A stretch of 64,000 nucleotides of DNA from NCBI GenBank assembly GCA_900323505.1, contig OOIN01000001.1, positions 310,001 through 374,000 of the forward strand, written 5' to 3'. The stretch comes from Ustilago trichophora (Eukaryota > Basidiomycota > Ustilaginomycetes > Ustilaginales > Ustilaginaceae). Under the pieces are notes generated by a model. That model ran no database searches and was not told the origin of the DNA. It worked only from the letters and a program-made list of their open reading frames with translations. Below are positions 11,381 through 23,488 of the stretch, piece by piece (position 1 is the first letter of the stretch; each line of letters opens with the position of its first letter). The translations under genes were made by a program, and so were the position numbers.

Positions 11381-12905
11381 TCTGTGCAGTGGGGGCAGCG
11401 AGGTGGAGTGATGTGGAGCGAAGAAGTATAGCTGATGTCAGTACAGTCAGTGCAGACAATTAAAAGGATAGCATGGCAGTCTCGAACTGCGATTCAGAAA
11501 TCAATGCGGAACCAAGGGGACAGATAGACTCGGACATCGCCGACGGTGATGTCCATGCGATCCATTCGGGCTTAGCCGATATGATCTGTGGGTTTGATTG
11601 GACGGCCATCACCATTGTCGCAGCCTCAAAATCCCGTCGATGAACTGTAAAGATGCCGAGAGACGCATTTCTACTCACTTTGGTGTTCGTTCTTGATTAG
11701 ATGGAGCCGGTGGATGAGGAGGTGCGACAGTCGATATTAGAGAGAGTTTCCTGTGATGCGGAGGTGAACGCAGTGCTGGAGCAAGTTAGAGGAAGCTCGA
11801 CAAGGATGATGGTGTAAACGGAAGGAGAGTACTCGATCAGAAGCTGCTCAAGACGACGGAATAAGTTACGGGACATCATCGAGACAACAAAAAGGAAGTT
11901 GAACACAAGGGTCTGGCGCGCTTCAAGGCACACAAACCCCGCGCTTTCTCTTCTCTCTCTCCTTCTTTCGCTTCTTGTGTCTTTCTTCATTTCGCACTTA
12001 ACCAGAATTCCGACAGGCAGAGAGAGAGTCAGAGAGAGAGCGAGCGTGGCGGCTGACCATTGCAGCTTCACCTTGTGGTCGCTTAGCCGGAATACCCGGT
12101 CTCTTGGCTCGCTCCCTCTTCCCCCACCTTGCCATTCCTTGTTGCTCCCGACACAACGCCTTTTTTACGCTGAACGTATGCTTTTTCCCTCCTGGTGTTT
12201 CATGAAGAAGTACGGGAACACAAAGTTAAAGCTTCACTCCGGCTTCATTTCATCCTCATTAGGATGCTGCTCCTGACCATTGCACTGTAAGAGAGACTTA
12301 CGTGGTCCGGGATGGATTCCGGTTACTGTATATTTTGGATGATGTTCTTTGCCTAACGAGGCCGAGCGCCCGGACCACGTTCCTGTTTCGCCTTCGACAA
12401 TACTACTGTACTTTTTTTGTTGTGGGCTTTTGTTTTGCGGGGAAAGGAGTCTCCAGAGCGCGTCTCTGCTGTTGCGGCCGTGAACGCAATTCGATATTCG
12501 CACGAGATCCCGAACTCAGGTCGGCAATTGCGGTTGGGGCGGCGTCGTCGTCTTGCCTCCTGCCATTCGCATCTTGTTCCTGACCAGAGGAGTCAGCCAG
12601 GGAGCCTGGTCAATGGCCATGTATGATGGGATAAGATCTGTGTCACAGCAAGTCCGGTGCGGTTTTTTGGTTCTCTCGTCATGTTAGGGCTTACTGCGAG
12701 CACATCTTTCCAGCAATTTCCCTTACGAGTCGCACGATAGATTCGCACCGACGAAAAATTACCGACGCGAAGCACGTCCAACAGGATGGAAGCTCGATGC
12801 GATTGTTCTTCATTTTTGCATCCACAACTGGTCCTTCCTTCCCTATTTGCTTCCTACAAACATCCTATACCAGGTCATCACCGCAAACAGCGAGGATCGA
12901 TCAAG
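11381..12905. other. Intergenic: divergent promoters Mpv17-like / PRP19
   Basis: About 1.5 kb between divergent genes. Short frames only. GA-rich runs occur at about 12017-12043. No RNA gene was recognised. Confidence 0.5.
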
Positions 12906-14904
12906 ATGTTCTGTGCTAGTAAGTTCCATCAGGCCAGCTCATACACAGTCATTTCCATGCCATACAGCTACTGACGATTCGGTTTCCGTGTCGTCTTCTC
13001 AACAGTCTCTGGCGAACCACCCAAAGTGCCGGTTGTTTCGAAAAAGAGCGGCCTCGTATACGAGCAACGTCTCATCCACAAATACATCAACGACAATGGC
13101 AAAGATCCAGTCACAGGTGATACCCTTGAATTAGACGATCTTATCGAGATCAAGTCAAGTAAGTACATTCTCTTCCACAGATCGTGATCGGGCGAAGATG
13201 TGAAGACTGGCATGCCGAAAAAAAAGGTCTACAGGATGAAATCGCTTTCTCAAAAACTACATATCAACTAGAAGCTGTTGATGAGCCTTCGGGCGACGAC
13301 TACACCACGAGTTCTGACACTACCTGCGCAAGCAAGCAAGCAAGCACACGCGCAAGCGAGAGCCACGTCTTTGCATCGCCTCTCGATTATTGATCGACAA
13401 TCAAGCACATTCGCTGTGATGGAAGCATGCTGACCATTCGACCTGCTTTTGCACTTTTGTCCGTTTAGGCCCCAAGACAGCAGTTCCACGCCCACCACAA
13501 CACAGCTCGATCCCGTCGCTGCTCACATCCTTGCAAAACGAGTACGACGCCATCATCCTCGAGACCTTCACACTAAAGAAGCACTACGACAACTTGCGGC
13601 AGGAATTGGCCCATGCCCTTTACGCCAACGATGCGAGCGCCCGAGTCATTGCACGTCTCCTCAACGAGAGGGATCAGGCGCGAGAAGCACTGGCGAGCAT
13701 CCAAGGCACCATCGGCGCTGGTCCTTCCACGTCGCGAGCAGCTCAGGATGTCGAAATGGCGGATTCGCCAAACGCTGAGAACGGTGCCGAGGCAAGCGGT
13801 AGTGCCCTTCCGGCGGATGTAGTGGAGATCATCGGCTCTACCGCACAACGATTGTCGTCGCAGCGAAGGGCCAAGTCGAAGCGCAAGGCTCCCGAGGGAT
13901 ATGCTACGCAGGAAACCGTTGCTGGATTCACAGAGGTGCAGAGCTTGCCATCCATGCACCACGCCAAGCCTGCCGGTGTCTCTTGTATCGCACTGTCATC
14001 AAATGGCAATGTGCTGGTCACTGGCGGCAACGACAAGAATGTACAGGTCTACGATCGCAAAGAGGATCAAGTGCTGGCGACACTCAAAGGTCACACCAAA
14101 CGTATCCTCCACGTTGCCGTCACCGGCACTTCAAACGCACCCATTGGATCTGAAGCCGCTAGCGATGGTGCTGCGCTACCCAACTACATTGTCTCCGCGA
14201 GCGAAGACGGCAAGGTCAAAGTCTGGGAACCCACAGGTCAGACAGGTGCCAAGTCGCAAGCCTATGCAGTCTCCAGCACAGCCGATGTGCACAATGGCGA
14301 CGTGACCGGTATCGACATCCACCCCTCAGAAGCCTTCTTCGGCACTGCCGGTCGCGATGGTACCCTCACCCTCCGCTCCCTTTCCGATGGCTCCGAACTT
14401 CTCAACCTCAACCCAGAGCTTGGCGACTCTTACGAATCCTTCGCCTTCCACCCCGACGGACAGCTCGCTGCCACCGGTACCACCAGCGGCGCCATCCGCA
14501 TCTGGGACATCAAATCTGGTTCGAACGCCTCAACCATCCAGACCGAACTCCCTGGCCGCGTCACCTCGCTCCACTTTAGCGAGAACGGCTACTACCTTGC
14601 TGCCGGCTCTGATCAAGGCAAGCAGGTCGAGGTGTGGGATCTGCGAAAACTCCTCAACGTCGCCAAGATTACCGTGGAGGAAGAAGGCAAGACAGGTGTG
14701 TCGTCGGTCAAGTTCGACCCAAGCCTGCAGTTCCTCGCGGTGGCAACGGATGCGGTCAACGTATACGCCAACAAGTCGTGGAAGCCGCTGGCCAAGTTGG
14801 AGGGTACGGAGAAATTGACAGGTCTCGCATGGGATGGTAGGGATGGCAACGTGGTGGTTTCCAGTCTCGATAGAACTGTGCGCACGTTTGGTGTCTCTGC
14901 CTAG
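12906..14904 (+). CDS. PRP19: Pre-mRNA-processing factor 19 (U-box E3 ligase, NineTeen complex)
   Basis: Three exons (12906-12918, 13006-13158, 13469-14904) with introns of 87 and 310 nt, both GTAAGT...AG, encode 533 residues. The 13-nt first exon gives MFCA, and the junction restores MFCAISGEPPKVPVVSKKSG, the Prp19 U-box start, running to about residue 60 (VTGDTLELDDLIEIK). The next block (SSIPSLLTSLQNEYDAIILE) is the typical coiled-coil entry that forms the Prp19 tetramer. After a Ser/Ala linker, residues from about 195 form a seven-blade WD40 propeller (GGNDKNVQVYDRKEDQVLATLKGHTK; SGAIRIWDIKSG; QVEVWDLRK). The protein works in spliceosome activation and ubiquitylation in the nucleus. The micro-exon would be missed by simple ORF calling. 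Slightly longer than the roughly 500 residues of the family because of the linker. Confidence 0.97.
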
Positions 14905-17194
14905 ACGATCTCGATTCTGGGCCATCTGATGGAACTTCGTTCTCGTTGTATTTTTTGCCTCAATATGATATCACGAGGAGGAGGGATGCCCTTCTTCTCG
15001 ACTTTCGCTAGTTCGGCGATCGATTCCTCTATTTGTGCCATCTGATATTCGCTATGTAGGGTTGGAAGTAATGGTAAAGACCAGACGATGGTCAGCAGTA
15101 AGACTGGAGCAGGCGTAAGTTTTTGAGACACCTTTTTCAGGCTTTCATTTTTCGACACCGATTATTTATTTTATTTTTTGGCACGCTTTCCACGTCGTGT
15201 ATCACCACAGATCAGCACGTCGACTTTGACACCACGATCGACCTTCGTAGCTTCGCCGGCCCTTCCGACGATCGAGCAACTTGGGGCAGTAGACGACACC
15301 CTTTGCAGATAGACGTTTCTCTCTGGAGGAGCCTGACTGAGGTTGAGAGGCAAGCTGTAACAAGTCTCTGTCGCGGCACGGGCGGCTACACCTCTCAGGC
15401 TCGTGAGCCGAAGTGAGCTTTTGTCAAATCCATCTGCAGCCCACGTTGAAGTGATGGCCAAGTTTGGCTTGCCCAAATATTCGGACCACTCTTGGTGGGA
15501 AGTCCGACAAGCAAATCGTTCCGGCTAATGCTGACAGGGCCCTTGACAGGGCCTCGTGGACTCTCGCCAAGCGTGCACCGCGGGACCAGCAGGGCGCAGC
15601 CACTACCCGGACTGTAAGAAAAGGGTCATCTTTGTTGGTACCAGAATCTCTGAGGCTGGAGAGAGATCTTGCGCCAATGGGTCAGAATTGGTAAATTGAT
15701 ACTCCGCACATCTACAGAGTAAGCAAAGGAAGTGTTTCAAGTATTCTTGGCATTCTAGCCATGCATGGTCATCTTCAGTTTCAAGTTGATCAGGTTTGGG
15801 GGCGGTCTTGGAGCTACGGGTAAGCCACACAAACCGGTTCTCATGACAGGGTTGAGTATTGTTACGAGGCAGAAGCAAATGCATGTGCGTGGACATGACA
15901 GGAAGGGGTCTTTCCAAAGGTTCGCTCAGCGGGTTCCTTACCTTTTCAGACAAAGGTGCTGCCTGAACTCTATGTGCTATGTGGTACGACCAATTACGGG
16001 AGTGGTCCACGGATCACGACTCTGGTTGGGGAGAGAGCAAAACTGTGCGTGTAAAGAAGCGCAGACCCGCAAGGCTGACCATAGTAATCACGAATAGCCT
16101 TTTTTTTCAAGTCGATCTGGTGGAGAAGTCAAATGGCAAAACTCTGAACGAGTTTCGAGAGCATGTCGACAAAGCCTGTCTGACAGAGGATTTGCTGGCT
16201 GTGTAAAGAGTTGACAGACGCTCATGATGACGATCTTGCATTGCCGCGGAGTTAAAGTGAGAAGAAGAAAAGTAAAATCGGGGGATAAAAGCCGACGTAA
16301 ACCACTCGGCGAAAACGTCACACGACGCGGATTGTTTCTTCTCATGTCAAGCAGGATGACGAGCAAGATCCACATCGAGGAATCTAAATGTCAAACAAAT
16401 AAAAGCCGCGGCTCTACGCTACACTACCGCAAACCAATATCAACGCCCAAAGATATCAATTTGGCAAATAAATGACAAGCCTAGACTGATCCTCAGTCTC
16501 ATCGAGCAGCACTGAAGGCGGTCAGGGACTTGGGACTTGTACGAGTGGGCGAAGCGAAACGATGCAAGCCACAAGTTAGTAGGAGGTGTGTGCTCAAAAC
16601 AAGCATCGTGCCACGTAAACAACCAAGACAACAAACGCTTTGGTCTCGAGATTGTTGCGGCGAATTTGACAGACTGTCGAGTAGATCTCTCGAGCTGTAC
16701 TCCGCTAGCCTTGTGTACGACTGTGACTAGGATCGCGGGTCTCATCGTTCCGTTGTGCTAAAGGCGACCATTTGACAGGCTGTGCCTTGCGATCCCTCGG
16801 GGAGACATTGACAGCACGTCCCGGTTTGGTGGAAGTGTTGTGGTCGGGACTTGTGCCACTTGGATAGCGAGGAACACTGAGAATAGACCTATTGTTCCGG
16901 CGGCCACTTTGGGGAGGTCGCCGAGGCCTGCCAGTGGGTGCATGGTTGGCAGGGTCCTGCAAAGCCAGGCGGGCACAGCTCATGCAGCGCGCGATACCTC
17001 TTTCCACGGCGGATCTTCCGGACAGTGAACGATGGCGGCCCCACACTTTCTAAGCTGGTCATACTGAGAGTAGAAGGCGATCAAGCGTCAGCCTCTATCA
17101 TGAGTCGAAGAAAGATAGAGAAACAGAGAAGCCCGCGGAAATTGTGAAAATGGTGGTTCTCGGAGGAAGATACTGTATTGTAGAAGACACAACA

Positions 17195-17233
17195 AGAAAA
17201 AAAAAAGAAAGAAGAAAAAAAAAAGAAAAAAAA
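17195..17233 (+). repeat. A-rich (AAAAG) tract
   Basis: A purine-only run of A with scattered G, followed 185 bases later by a pure run of 20 A (17419-17438). Confidence 0.8.
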
Positions 17234-17817
17234 CGGACGCAACCAGCTTCTCCGCGGAGAGCCTGTCAAGTTGGCGGAAGTGCCGAAAAGTGCTCACAGC
17301 CTTTGCACGCGCGAGACGCCATCTTCTAATTTCCCTTTTTTCCTCGATTTCTCCATGGTGTCAGAGAAAAATTCAATTTCTTGGATGATGAAGGGCAAAA
17401 TCTCCAAGGAACGAGGGGAAAAAAAAAAAAAAAAAAAACGGCGTGAAAAATTGACGATGCGAGAGCGAGCCAGAGTGGAGGCTAAGGGCTGCTCCGATGC
17501 AAAATCCGAAGCCGGTTTTGGCTAACGGTGTGGTATCCTGTGTGGATTATTTTTTGAGTCCTAAAATCACAGCGGCTACAGTACCTCTCTTTCTCTCTCT
17601 TCTTCTTTTACGCTGCGAGTCAATTCATGCCGATTTGCACACACCTGGGCCATCCATATCACATATCACACACCCTTGGTGTACATAGTTAGCCATCAAA
17701 GCCTTAACCAAGCACAAGGATGCTTACCAGTTGACCAAAAAAAAGAGCTCTCATCGCTCTTCCTCCTACTCCTCCCCTTCCGACCACGACATCCTGTTTC
17801 CCTTCCCGATCATTTAC

Positions 17818-17842
17818 CTCTCTCTCTCTCTCTCTCTCTCTC
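17818..17842 (+). repeat. (TC)n microsatellite in leader/promoter
   Basis: Twelve TC units within a pyrimidine-rich stretch about 480 bases upstream of the transcription-factor ATG. Confidence 0.9.
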
Positions 17843-18197
17843 ATCACCGCATCCTATCGTATTGCATCGCACAACGCTGGTGCCAGGTGGACCATCATAT
17901 ACAGCACGCCAGATCATCTTACTGCCACCTCCACAGATCCCTTTCGACACTTGTGCCATCCGGTAGCCTTAATTAGGAAATATCCATTCAGTTACTCCGG
18001 AAACCGACCCCGCTTTTGACCCACCACCACTCCCACAGCCGCTGCGCTTTTCTTCAGTCTAGACCTTAACTTCATCAAAGTGCTCTGCCTGCACACCTCA
18101 GACTGTTGTTTTCGGCCCCACCACATCTTGATACTGTACCTCCACTCGACCTCCACCAAGCAACGTTGCAAGCAACCTTGCTACGCCTCTACCACGG

Positions 18198-18205
18198 CTA
18201 TATAA
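18198..18205 (+). promoter_or_regulatory. TATA-like element CTATATAA
   Basis: Lies about 120 bases before the ATG at 18324 of the Zn2Cys6 factor. Assigned by sequence and position only. Confidence 0.4.
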
Positions 18206-18323
18206 CGTCCTCGCCTCGATCAGATTCTCGGCCAAGCCCTGTCTGTCAAATACCACCAAGACTTTAGCCTAGTATACGAATCGTACTGTACACCCAGCAT
18301 TGTCGGTGCCTCGAGCTTCAACC

Positions 18324-21300
18324 ATGCAATACAATCCCGGCATGTTCCCGCATAATGCAGCGCCGCCAAACGATGCCATTTATCATCAACAAATGCTCAC
18401 TTCATCTTCCAACTACCCTGCAGACATGTCGATGCAAATCTCCGCTCAGCAACAGGCTATGCCCTCGACATACTCGAATCCTGACATGTCTGGACACGTC
18501 GCTGATGCCTCTGTAGATACCACAAATCAAGACGATGAAGGAGAAGGGGCTGGTAAGAGGCGAAGAGTTCAGCGAGCCTGCGACGTGAGTATCTCTTTAC
18601 AATCGCCAGTCTTTCCATCTTCCTGATGAGTCACTGACTAATCGCTCCATCATTTCCGCCCACCCTTGTTGGTCCGACAGACGTGTCGAAAGAAAAAAGT
18701 TCGCTGCGATGGTCTTCAACCAGAGAAAGGCGCTTGTTCCAATTGGTAAGTGGCTTCCTTAACCCTTACCCCCCTTAAAATTCGAGCCACACATATGCCT
18801 CAATTTTCACATAACTAACTTGATTGCGCCACCCAACATTCACACGCTTCAACTGGATCACAGTGCCAATTATGGTTACGAATGCACCTTCGTCGACGCT
18901 GCGCGAAAGCGCGCCCCGCCACGAAGCTATGTCGAGGCCATCGAGGCCCGCATCGTCAAGATGGAACAGCTCATCGCCTCTCTGGCACCCGGCGTCGACT
19001 TCACAGATCGCATCGGCAAACCCATCAGAAGGCCAGACGAAAAAGGCGACGATACGAACACCGATGCAAATCCTGTACCAGACTCGAGTGTCACCAAACG
19101 CGATCATCCTCTCTCTCCCATCTCGCTTGATCGAGCCAACAGCCTCTGCGCCCATGGCACATCACTCTCTCAGATGCTCTCACCATCTCACGTAAAATCT
19201 CGCAGCAACTCAGAGTCAGATCATGGCCACTTCAGTGAGGATGACTCGGAAGACGACATTGCCTTCATCGAGAGCAGATTCGGCGAGGTCAACCTCAAAC
19301 CACAACCTATTGCTTCTTCTGCTTCCGCCGCTGCCACTTTTGACAGCAGTCAGTCGGAGCGCATCATCGTCGGCGACTCGACTAGAGCGGCTGACGGCTC
19401 CAATACCAATCCCACCCACAAGTTCATCGGCAAAGCCAGTGCAATGCATTCCTTGCCTCTTCTCGAGAGACTCAGCAGCAAAAGCTTTAGCGAGCTCGGC
19501 ATCCATCCAAAGGGAGCGCGTCCAGAGTACTGGTCTGTCCCCTCTGGGTTCATCGATCCTCCCGGTGATCCCGCCGACGTTTCGTCCGCGTGGCCCGCTC
19601 CCGATCTTGCTGACAAGCTCATCGACGCTTACTTTGGCCGTATGAACCGCGACTTTCCTGTCGTCAACGAAGCACAATTTCGCCACGAATACAACGACTG
19701 CCCAGAGCTTCGCAAAGATCCAGTATGGCTTGCACTCGCCTTTGGTGTGTTCATGGTCGGCAGCCATTACGTCCTCGACGACAGGGTCAAGGCCTTCCCG
19801 GATGACAAGCATTCGCGCGGCATGATCTGGTGGCAAGCTGCCAAGGTCCTTTTGTACCGCAACATAACCCTTCAAAAGCCTCTGATTCATATTCAATGCT
19901 TCCTTCTCTCGACCCTCTTCCAACTCGGCCTTCCCATCTCGGCATCTGCCGCCTGGCTTCACCTCGGCGGTGCCATTCGCCTCTTACTTGACGTTGGCGC
20001 CCATCGCAAACAGACTGCCAAGAAACTAGGTCTCTCCCGGGCTGAAGAAGAGAGTTATAAGCGCCTCTTCTGGGTCGCATACAGTCTTGATCGCGAATCC
20101 GCCTCCTCTCTTGGAAGGCCCATCATGCTCCAAGATGAGGACATTGACGTTGAGCTCCCCATCGACGTCGATGACGACGTGCTCTTCAACACCCCGGAGG
20201 GACAGCCCCTACCCAAGCAGCCTGCTGACAAACCTGCGCTTATCAACGGTTTCCTGTGCTCGCTGCGACTCGACGAGATAGTCGGACGCACTCTCAAGAC
20301 CGTCTATGCGTTGCACAAGACCAAGGTTCGATTCGGCATCAACTCGAAGGAATGGGACGAAAGGCTCGTCACCGAAATCGATTCGGCGCTCAACATCTGG
20401 CTTGATACGGTGCCTCAGCATCTTCGCTACGATCCTCACGAGCCCAATGATGAGTGGCTCATGCAATCCTCGCTTCTCTACTCCAAGTATTACAATTGCC
20501 AGCTCTTGGTGCATCGTCCCTTCATCCCAGCGAAGAAGGGTGCCAACGAGCACTCGATCCTCAACTTCCCCTCCCTCGCTATTTGCACCAACGCGGCACG
20601 CAGCATCAGCCATCTCATCCAAAATCTCAAGGAACGTGACTTGCACATCAGTGTCGGCATCCCCGTTGCCTTCCGATCGGTCTCTGCTAGCAGTATCCTC
20701 CTCATGGTAGTTTGGGGCGCCAAGCGCAACGGTGGAAGGGTCTCGAGCTCTGCCTCTACAGATTTGCGCCGCTCCATTGATGTGTTGCGTTCCATGGAGA
20801 ACCACTGGCAATTCTGCGGCAAGGCTGTCGATATCCTCGAGTCCATCATGACTTCGACCCATGTCAGCGTTTCTCGAAACGCCTCGCAGACGGAGCAGGG
20901 CATCAAGCGATCGCGCGACGGAGCAGAGGTGGAAGAAGGCAAGATCGAGCATGAACCTTCCTCTGCAGGGCACTCCGGTGCACAGGCAGCGAACAACGCA
21001 AGCGATTCTATCGCCAAAGGTGGGCGCAAGGGGCAGAGCAAGACGATAGCGGCGCATTCCGGAAGCGCAGATGGTCAGCCACTCGCTCCCGAGGCACGAC
21101 AGCTACCGTTGTCCACGGTTCAGCTCGCTAGTATGACTCCACAGTCTAGCGCAGAACAGTCGCCCTCGTCTGGCAATCATGACGGCAAGCCGACGGCGCA
21201 ACGAGGTGCGGACGAAAACCAGGTTCTTTTTGGCGATCCTTTCGGACCCAGAACGCCCCAGCCAGCACCACGTGCTCGCATGCCATCTCTGAGCGGTGCC

Positions 21301-21780
21301 TCTGGCATTCCCGCATCTCTCTCGCTTGGCCTCGTGACGCCATCGGCTACCCAGTGGGTCAATGGCGCTGAACATGACTATCTGCAAGGCCCCCACTCTC
21401 AATCGACATCTTTCCAATCAGTACCCGCCATTACTCCCTCCATCTTTGACAACTTCGGACTGCCAGGAAGTTCGGATGACATCATGGCAGCCAACATTGG
21501 CAACATGCCAGATATGTCCCAATTTGGCTTTGCTGCAGGGGGCAACTCGGGTTTCGGTGTCAACGGCGACGTTTTCAGTGGCCTTGATCAGTTTTACACG
21601 GGGCAAAACGTGCAGGGTAATCACGAGTCGAACGGGCAAGGCTCGCATGCCAACACGCCACAGTCTGACGGAAGCAATGGCCTTGCCAATTATGCTTTTG
21701 AGCTGCTGCAAAAACAGAGTGTTTGGAACTTGGACGATGACTCGCTCACGTTTCTGCAGCAGAGGGGTCAGCAGCAGTGA
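18324..21780 (+). CDS. Zn2Cys6 fungal transcription factor with MHR (Fungal_trans) domain
   Basis: Three exons (18324-18584, 18681-18745, 18864-21780; introns of 96 and 118 nt) encode 1080 residues. Both introns fall inside the zinc cluster; splicing restores Cys86, Cys89, Cys96, Cys106, Cys109 and Cys116 with the RKKKVRCDG basic loop, a Gal4-type binuclear cluster. A linker/dimerisation segment follows (SYVEAIEARIVKMEQLIASL). The middle homology region (about residues 315-640) includes MNRDFPVVNEAQFRHEY, a LGGAIRLLLDVGAHRK block and the diagnostic YSLDRESASSLGRP. The N-terminus is Met/Gln/Ser-rich, and the C-terminal 350 residues are Ser/Gly/Asn/Gln-rich and likely activating. It resembles the XlnR-like large regulators in general form, but the target pathway is unknown. 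The upstream frame opens at a TTG; ATG 18324 (CAACCATGC) is the likely start. Confidence 0.95.
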
Positions 21781-22120
21781 AGACTGACCTCGGCGAAGTG
21801 AGGTTCGCGACGATCAGGAACGTACACCAGGCAAAGGCAAGGATTGGTGTAGGCGCAAAGTAGTCTGGGCGACGGGCGTGTATTCTGTTTACTATATCTG
21901 TATCTGTAATCGTATCGATCCAAGCATCAACGTATTGATGCTTTTCAAAATACCACCTCTTTCTTCCCACAGGACGAGCTGCGAGGCCGTCGACGACTGC
22001 TTTTTTTGAACCGAACTTTGCACATACACACGCACGAACCCGGTGAGCCATCAACGCCGGCATTCATTGAAGCAGGCAACAGGGAAGGGTGGTATAATGC
22101 TGCATTGGAGCGAAACGTTA
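21781..22120. other. Intergenic between convergent genes
   Basis: 340 bases between the stop codons of the zinc-cluster factor and SPT3. It presumably holds both polyadenylation regions; nothing else was seen. Confidence 0.5.
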
Positions 22121-23488
22121 TCAGATGACAAAGACTCTTGTTCTGCGTAAGCCGCCTGGGCCAGCGGAACCTCTGACACCGGTTGACAGTGCTGGAGGAT
22201 GCCTTCGTTGCAGTCGTGCAAAGGCTTCTTGGATGTGCGATGCGAGTAGAGGTGTTTCGACGGACGGAGGGAGGGTGAAGAGGGTACATAGCTCGTCGTC
22301 TGTGGGTTTGGGTCCAGGTTCGGATTCTAAAACGTCTGACTCTGCTTCAGGTTTGGAAGGCGAGGTGGTGACGGTTTGGTCGGCAGAAGTGGTTGTGGTT
22401 TCGTCTGTGTCGATCGTGTCTGAACTTGTGGATTCGGTTTTGGGCTTTTTCTCGCCGGCAATGCTATCTGCGTTGGTGGCAAAGTCGGTGCTTTCGTCGG
22501 CTTTGCGCTTTCCCAAAGCGCCTCCTGTTGTGATTGTTGTGGTTGCCGTGGACGGGGCTGCTGCTGTCGCTGTGTTGGAGCTGATGGGTGCTGAAGAACT
22601 TGCTGACGCCGAGCTCTGTGCTTGCCCCTGTTGTTGCTGCAGATCAGCCTTGACTCTCGCCGCTTCTTGTTCCTCCAATGCCTTTTTTATTGCCACTGCA
22701 CCCACGCAAAGCTCTCTGACCACTTCGAACGCCAAGAATCCCAAAATGTCGATGATGTCGTCGTTGGGCTTGACGTCGAGATAGGCGTTTGAATTGATAA
22801 ACTCTCTAAACTTTTTGCTCTTACGGAAGGTGAAACTGGCCTGTCTGCATTCAGAGTAGTGGACATACTCCTCTCGGGTCATCCGTCTCGTTGCTTCATC
22901 GGCATCTTTGAGTCGCTGCATGGACGCTTCGTGCGCTTCGAGATCGTCATCGTCCTCCTCTTCCTCACCATCTGCATTGGGGAGTGCAAGCACGTGCTCG
23001 GAATAGATGGACGAGATCTCCCACGGAAGCCGAATCTTCATCTTGGTCGCTTTCATGTTGGGACCGTCCATGGAGGTGGGATCATCAAGTGCGTCCATCT
23101 CGGTTGCTCCACCTGGGGCTCCACCGCTATCGCCGCTGTCCTTGGCATTCTTGCGGACATCCTTCCAGCTGAGGTAAGTGCGCAGTCGATTGACTTTGGC
23201 ACGATCGTAGCGGATAAGGAAGATGAGATCTTCGGGCGAGAGATACTTGGACGCACGTCGTTGTGCGAGTCGGCGGGATTGAATGATCATCTCGATGGTT
23301 TGACTGCGGACAATGTCTTCGACCAATTTGGTGACTTCGGGAGCTGGGTCGACGACGTCGGCGAAGACGAACATCATTTGAGAGATTTCGACCTGGTATC
23401 GATACTCGGGAGCGGGGGCGTCGAGGGCGTCGACCTCCATGCCGGGGCCGGGGAAGGCAGATAACGGGCCGGGGGCGGTTTTTGACAT
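22121..23488 (-). CDS. SPT3: SPT3, SAGA complex histone-fold subunit
   Basis: An intronless 455-residue protein. Residues 27-120 form the first histone fold with family text YRYQVEISQMMFVFADVVDP, VEDIVRSQTIEMIIQSRRLA and LSPEDLIFLIRYDRAKVNRL. The second half-fold lies near 205-275 (FRKSKKFREFINSNAY and DIIDILGFLAFEVVREL). Spt3 pairs these two folds like TAF11/TAF13 and helps SAGA deliver TBP to promoters. Between and after the folds are low-complexity acidic and Gln/Ser/Thr-rich stretches (about 285-410), making the protein longer than the yeast form. It starts at the only upstream ATG and diverges from the BCAT gene. Identification is firm from the paired folds. Confidence 0.96.
   Translation of the reverse strand: MSKTAPGPLSAFPGPGMEVDALDAPAPEYRYQVEISQMMFVFADVVDPAPEVTKLVEDIVRSQTIEMIIQSRRLAQRRASKYLSPEDLIFLIRYDRAKVNRLRTYLSWKDVRKNAKDSGDSGGAPGGATEMDALDDPTSMDGPNMKATKMKIRLPWEISSIYSEHVLALPNADGEEEEDDDDLEAHEASMQRLKDADEATRRMTREEYVHYSECRQASFTFRKSKKFREFINSNAYLDVKPNDDIIDILGFLAFEVVRELCVGAVAIKKALEEQEAARVKADLQQQQGQAQSSASASSSAPISSNTATAAAPSTATTTITTGGALGKRKADESTDFATNADSIAGEKKPKTESTSSDTIDTDETTTTSADQTVTTSPSKPEAESDVLESEPGPKPTDDELCTLFTLPPSVETPLLASHIQEAFARLQRRHPPALSTGVRGSAGPGGLRRTRVFVI

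Larger units (their letters stand above)
14905..18323. other. Long non-coding stretch upstream of the Zn2Cys6 factor
   Basis: A 3.4 kb region, the largest gene-free stretch here. Frames inside are short, lack family features and overlap on both strands. It holds purine tracts (17195-17233, and 20 A at 17419-17438), a (TC)n run at 17818-17842 and a pyrimidine-rich leader up to the ATG. It probably includes the PRP19 terminator and a long promoter or leader of the regulator; an unannotated ncRNA is possible but not shown. Confidence 0.45.

Noticed and set aside
15603..16010. 135-codon minus-strand frame in the 3.4 kb gap
   Set aside because: Irregular composition, no motifs, and no matching splice-linked exon was found.
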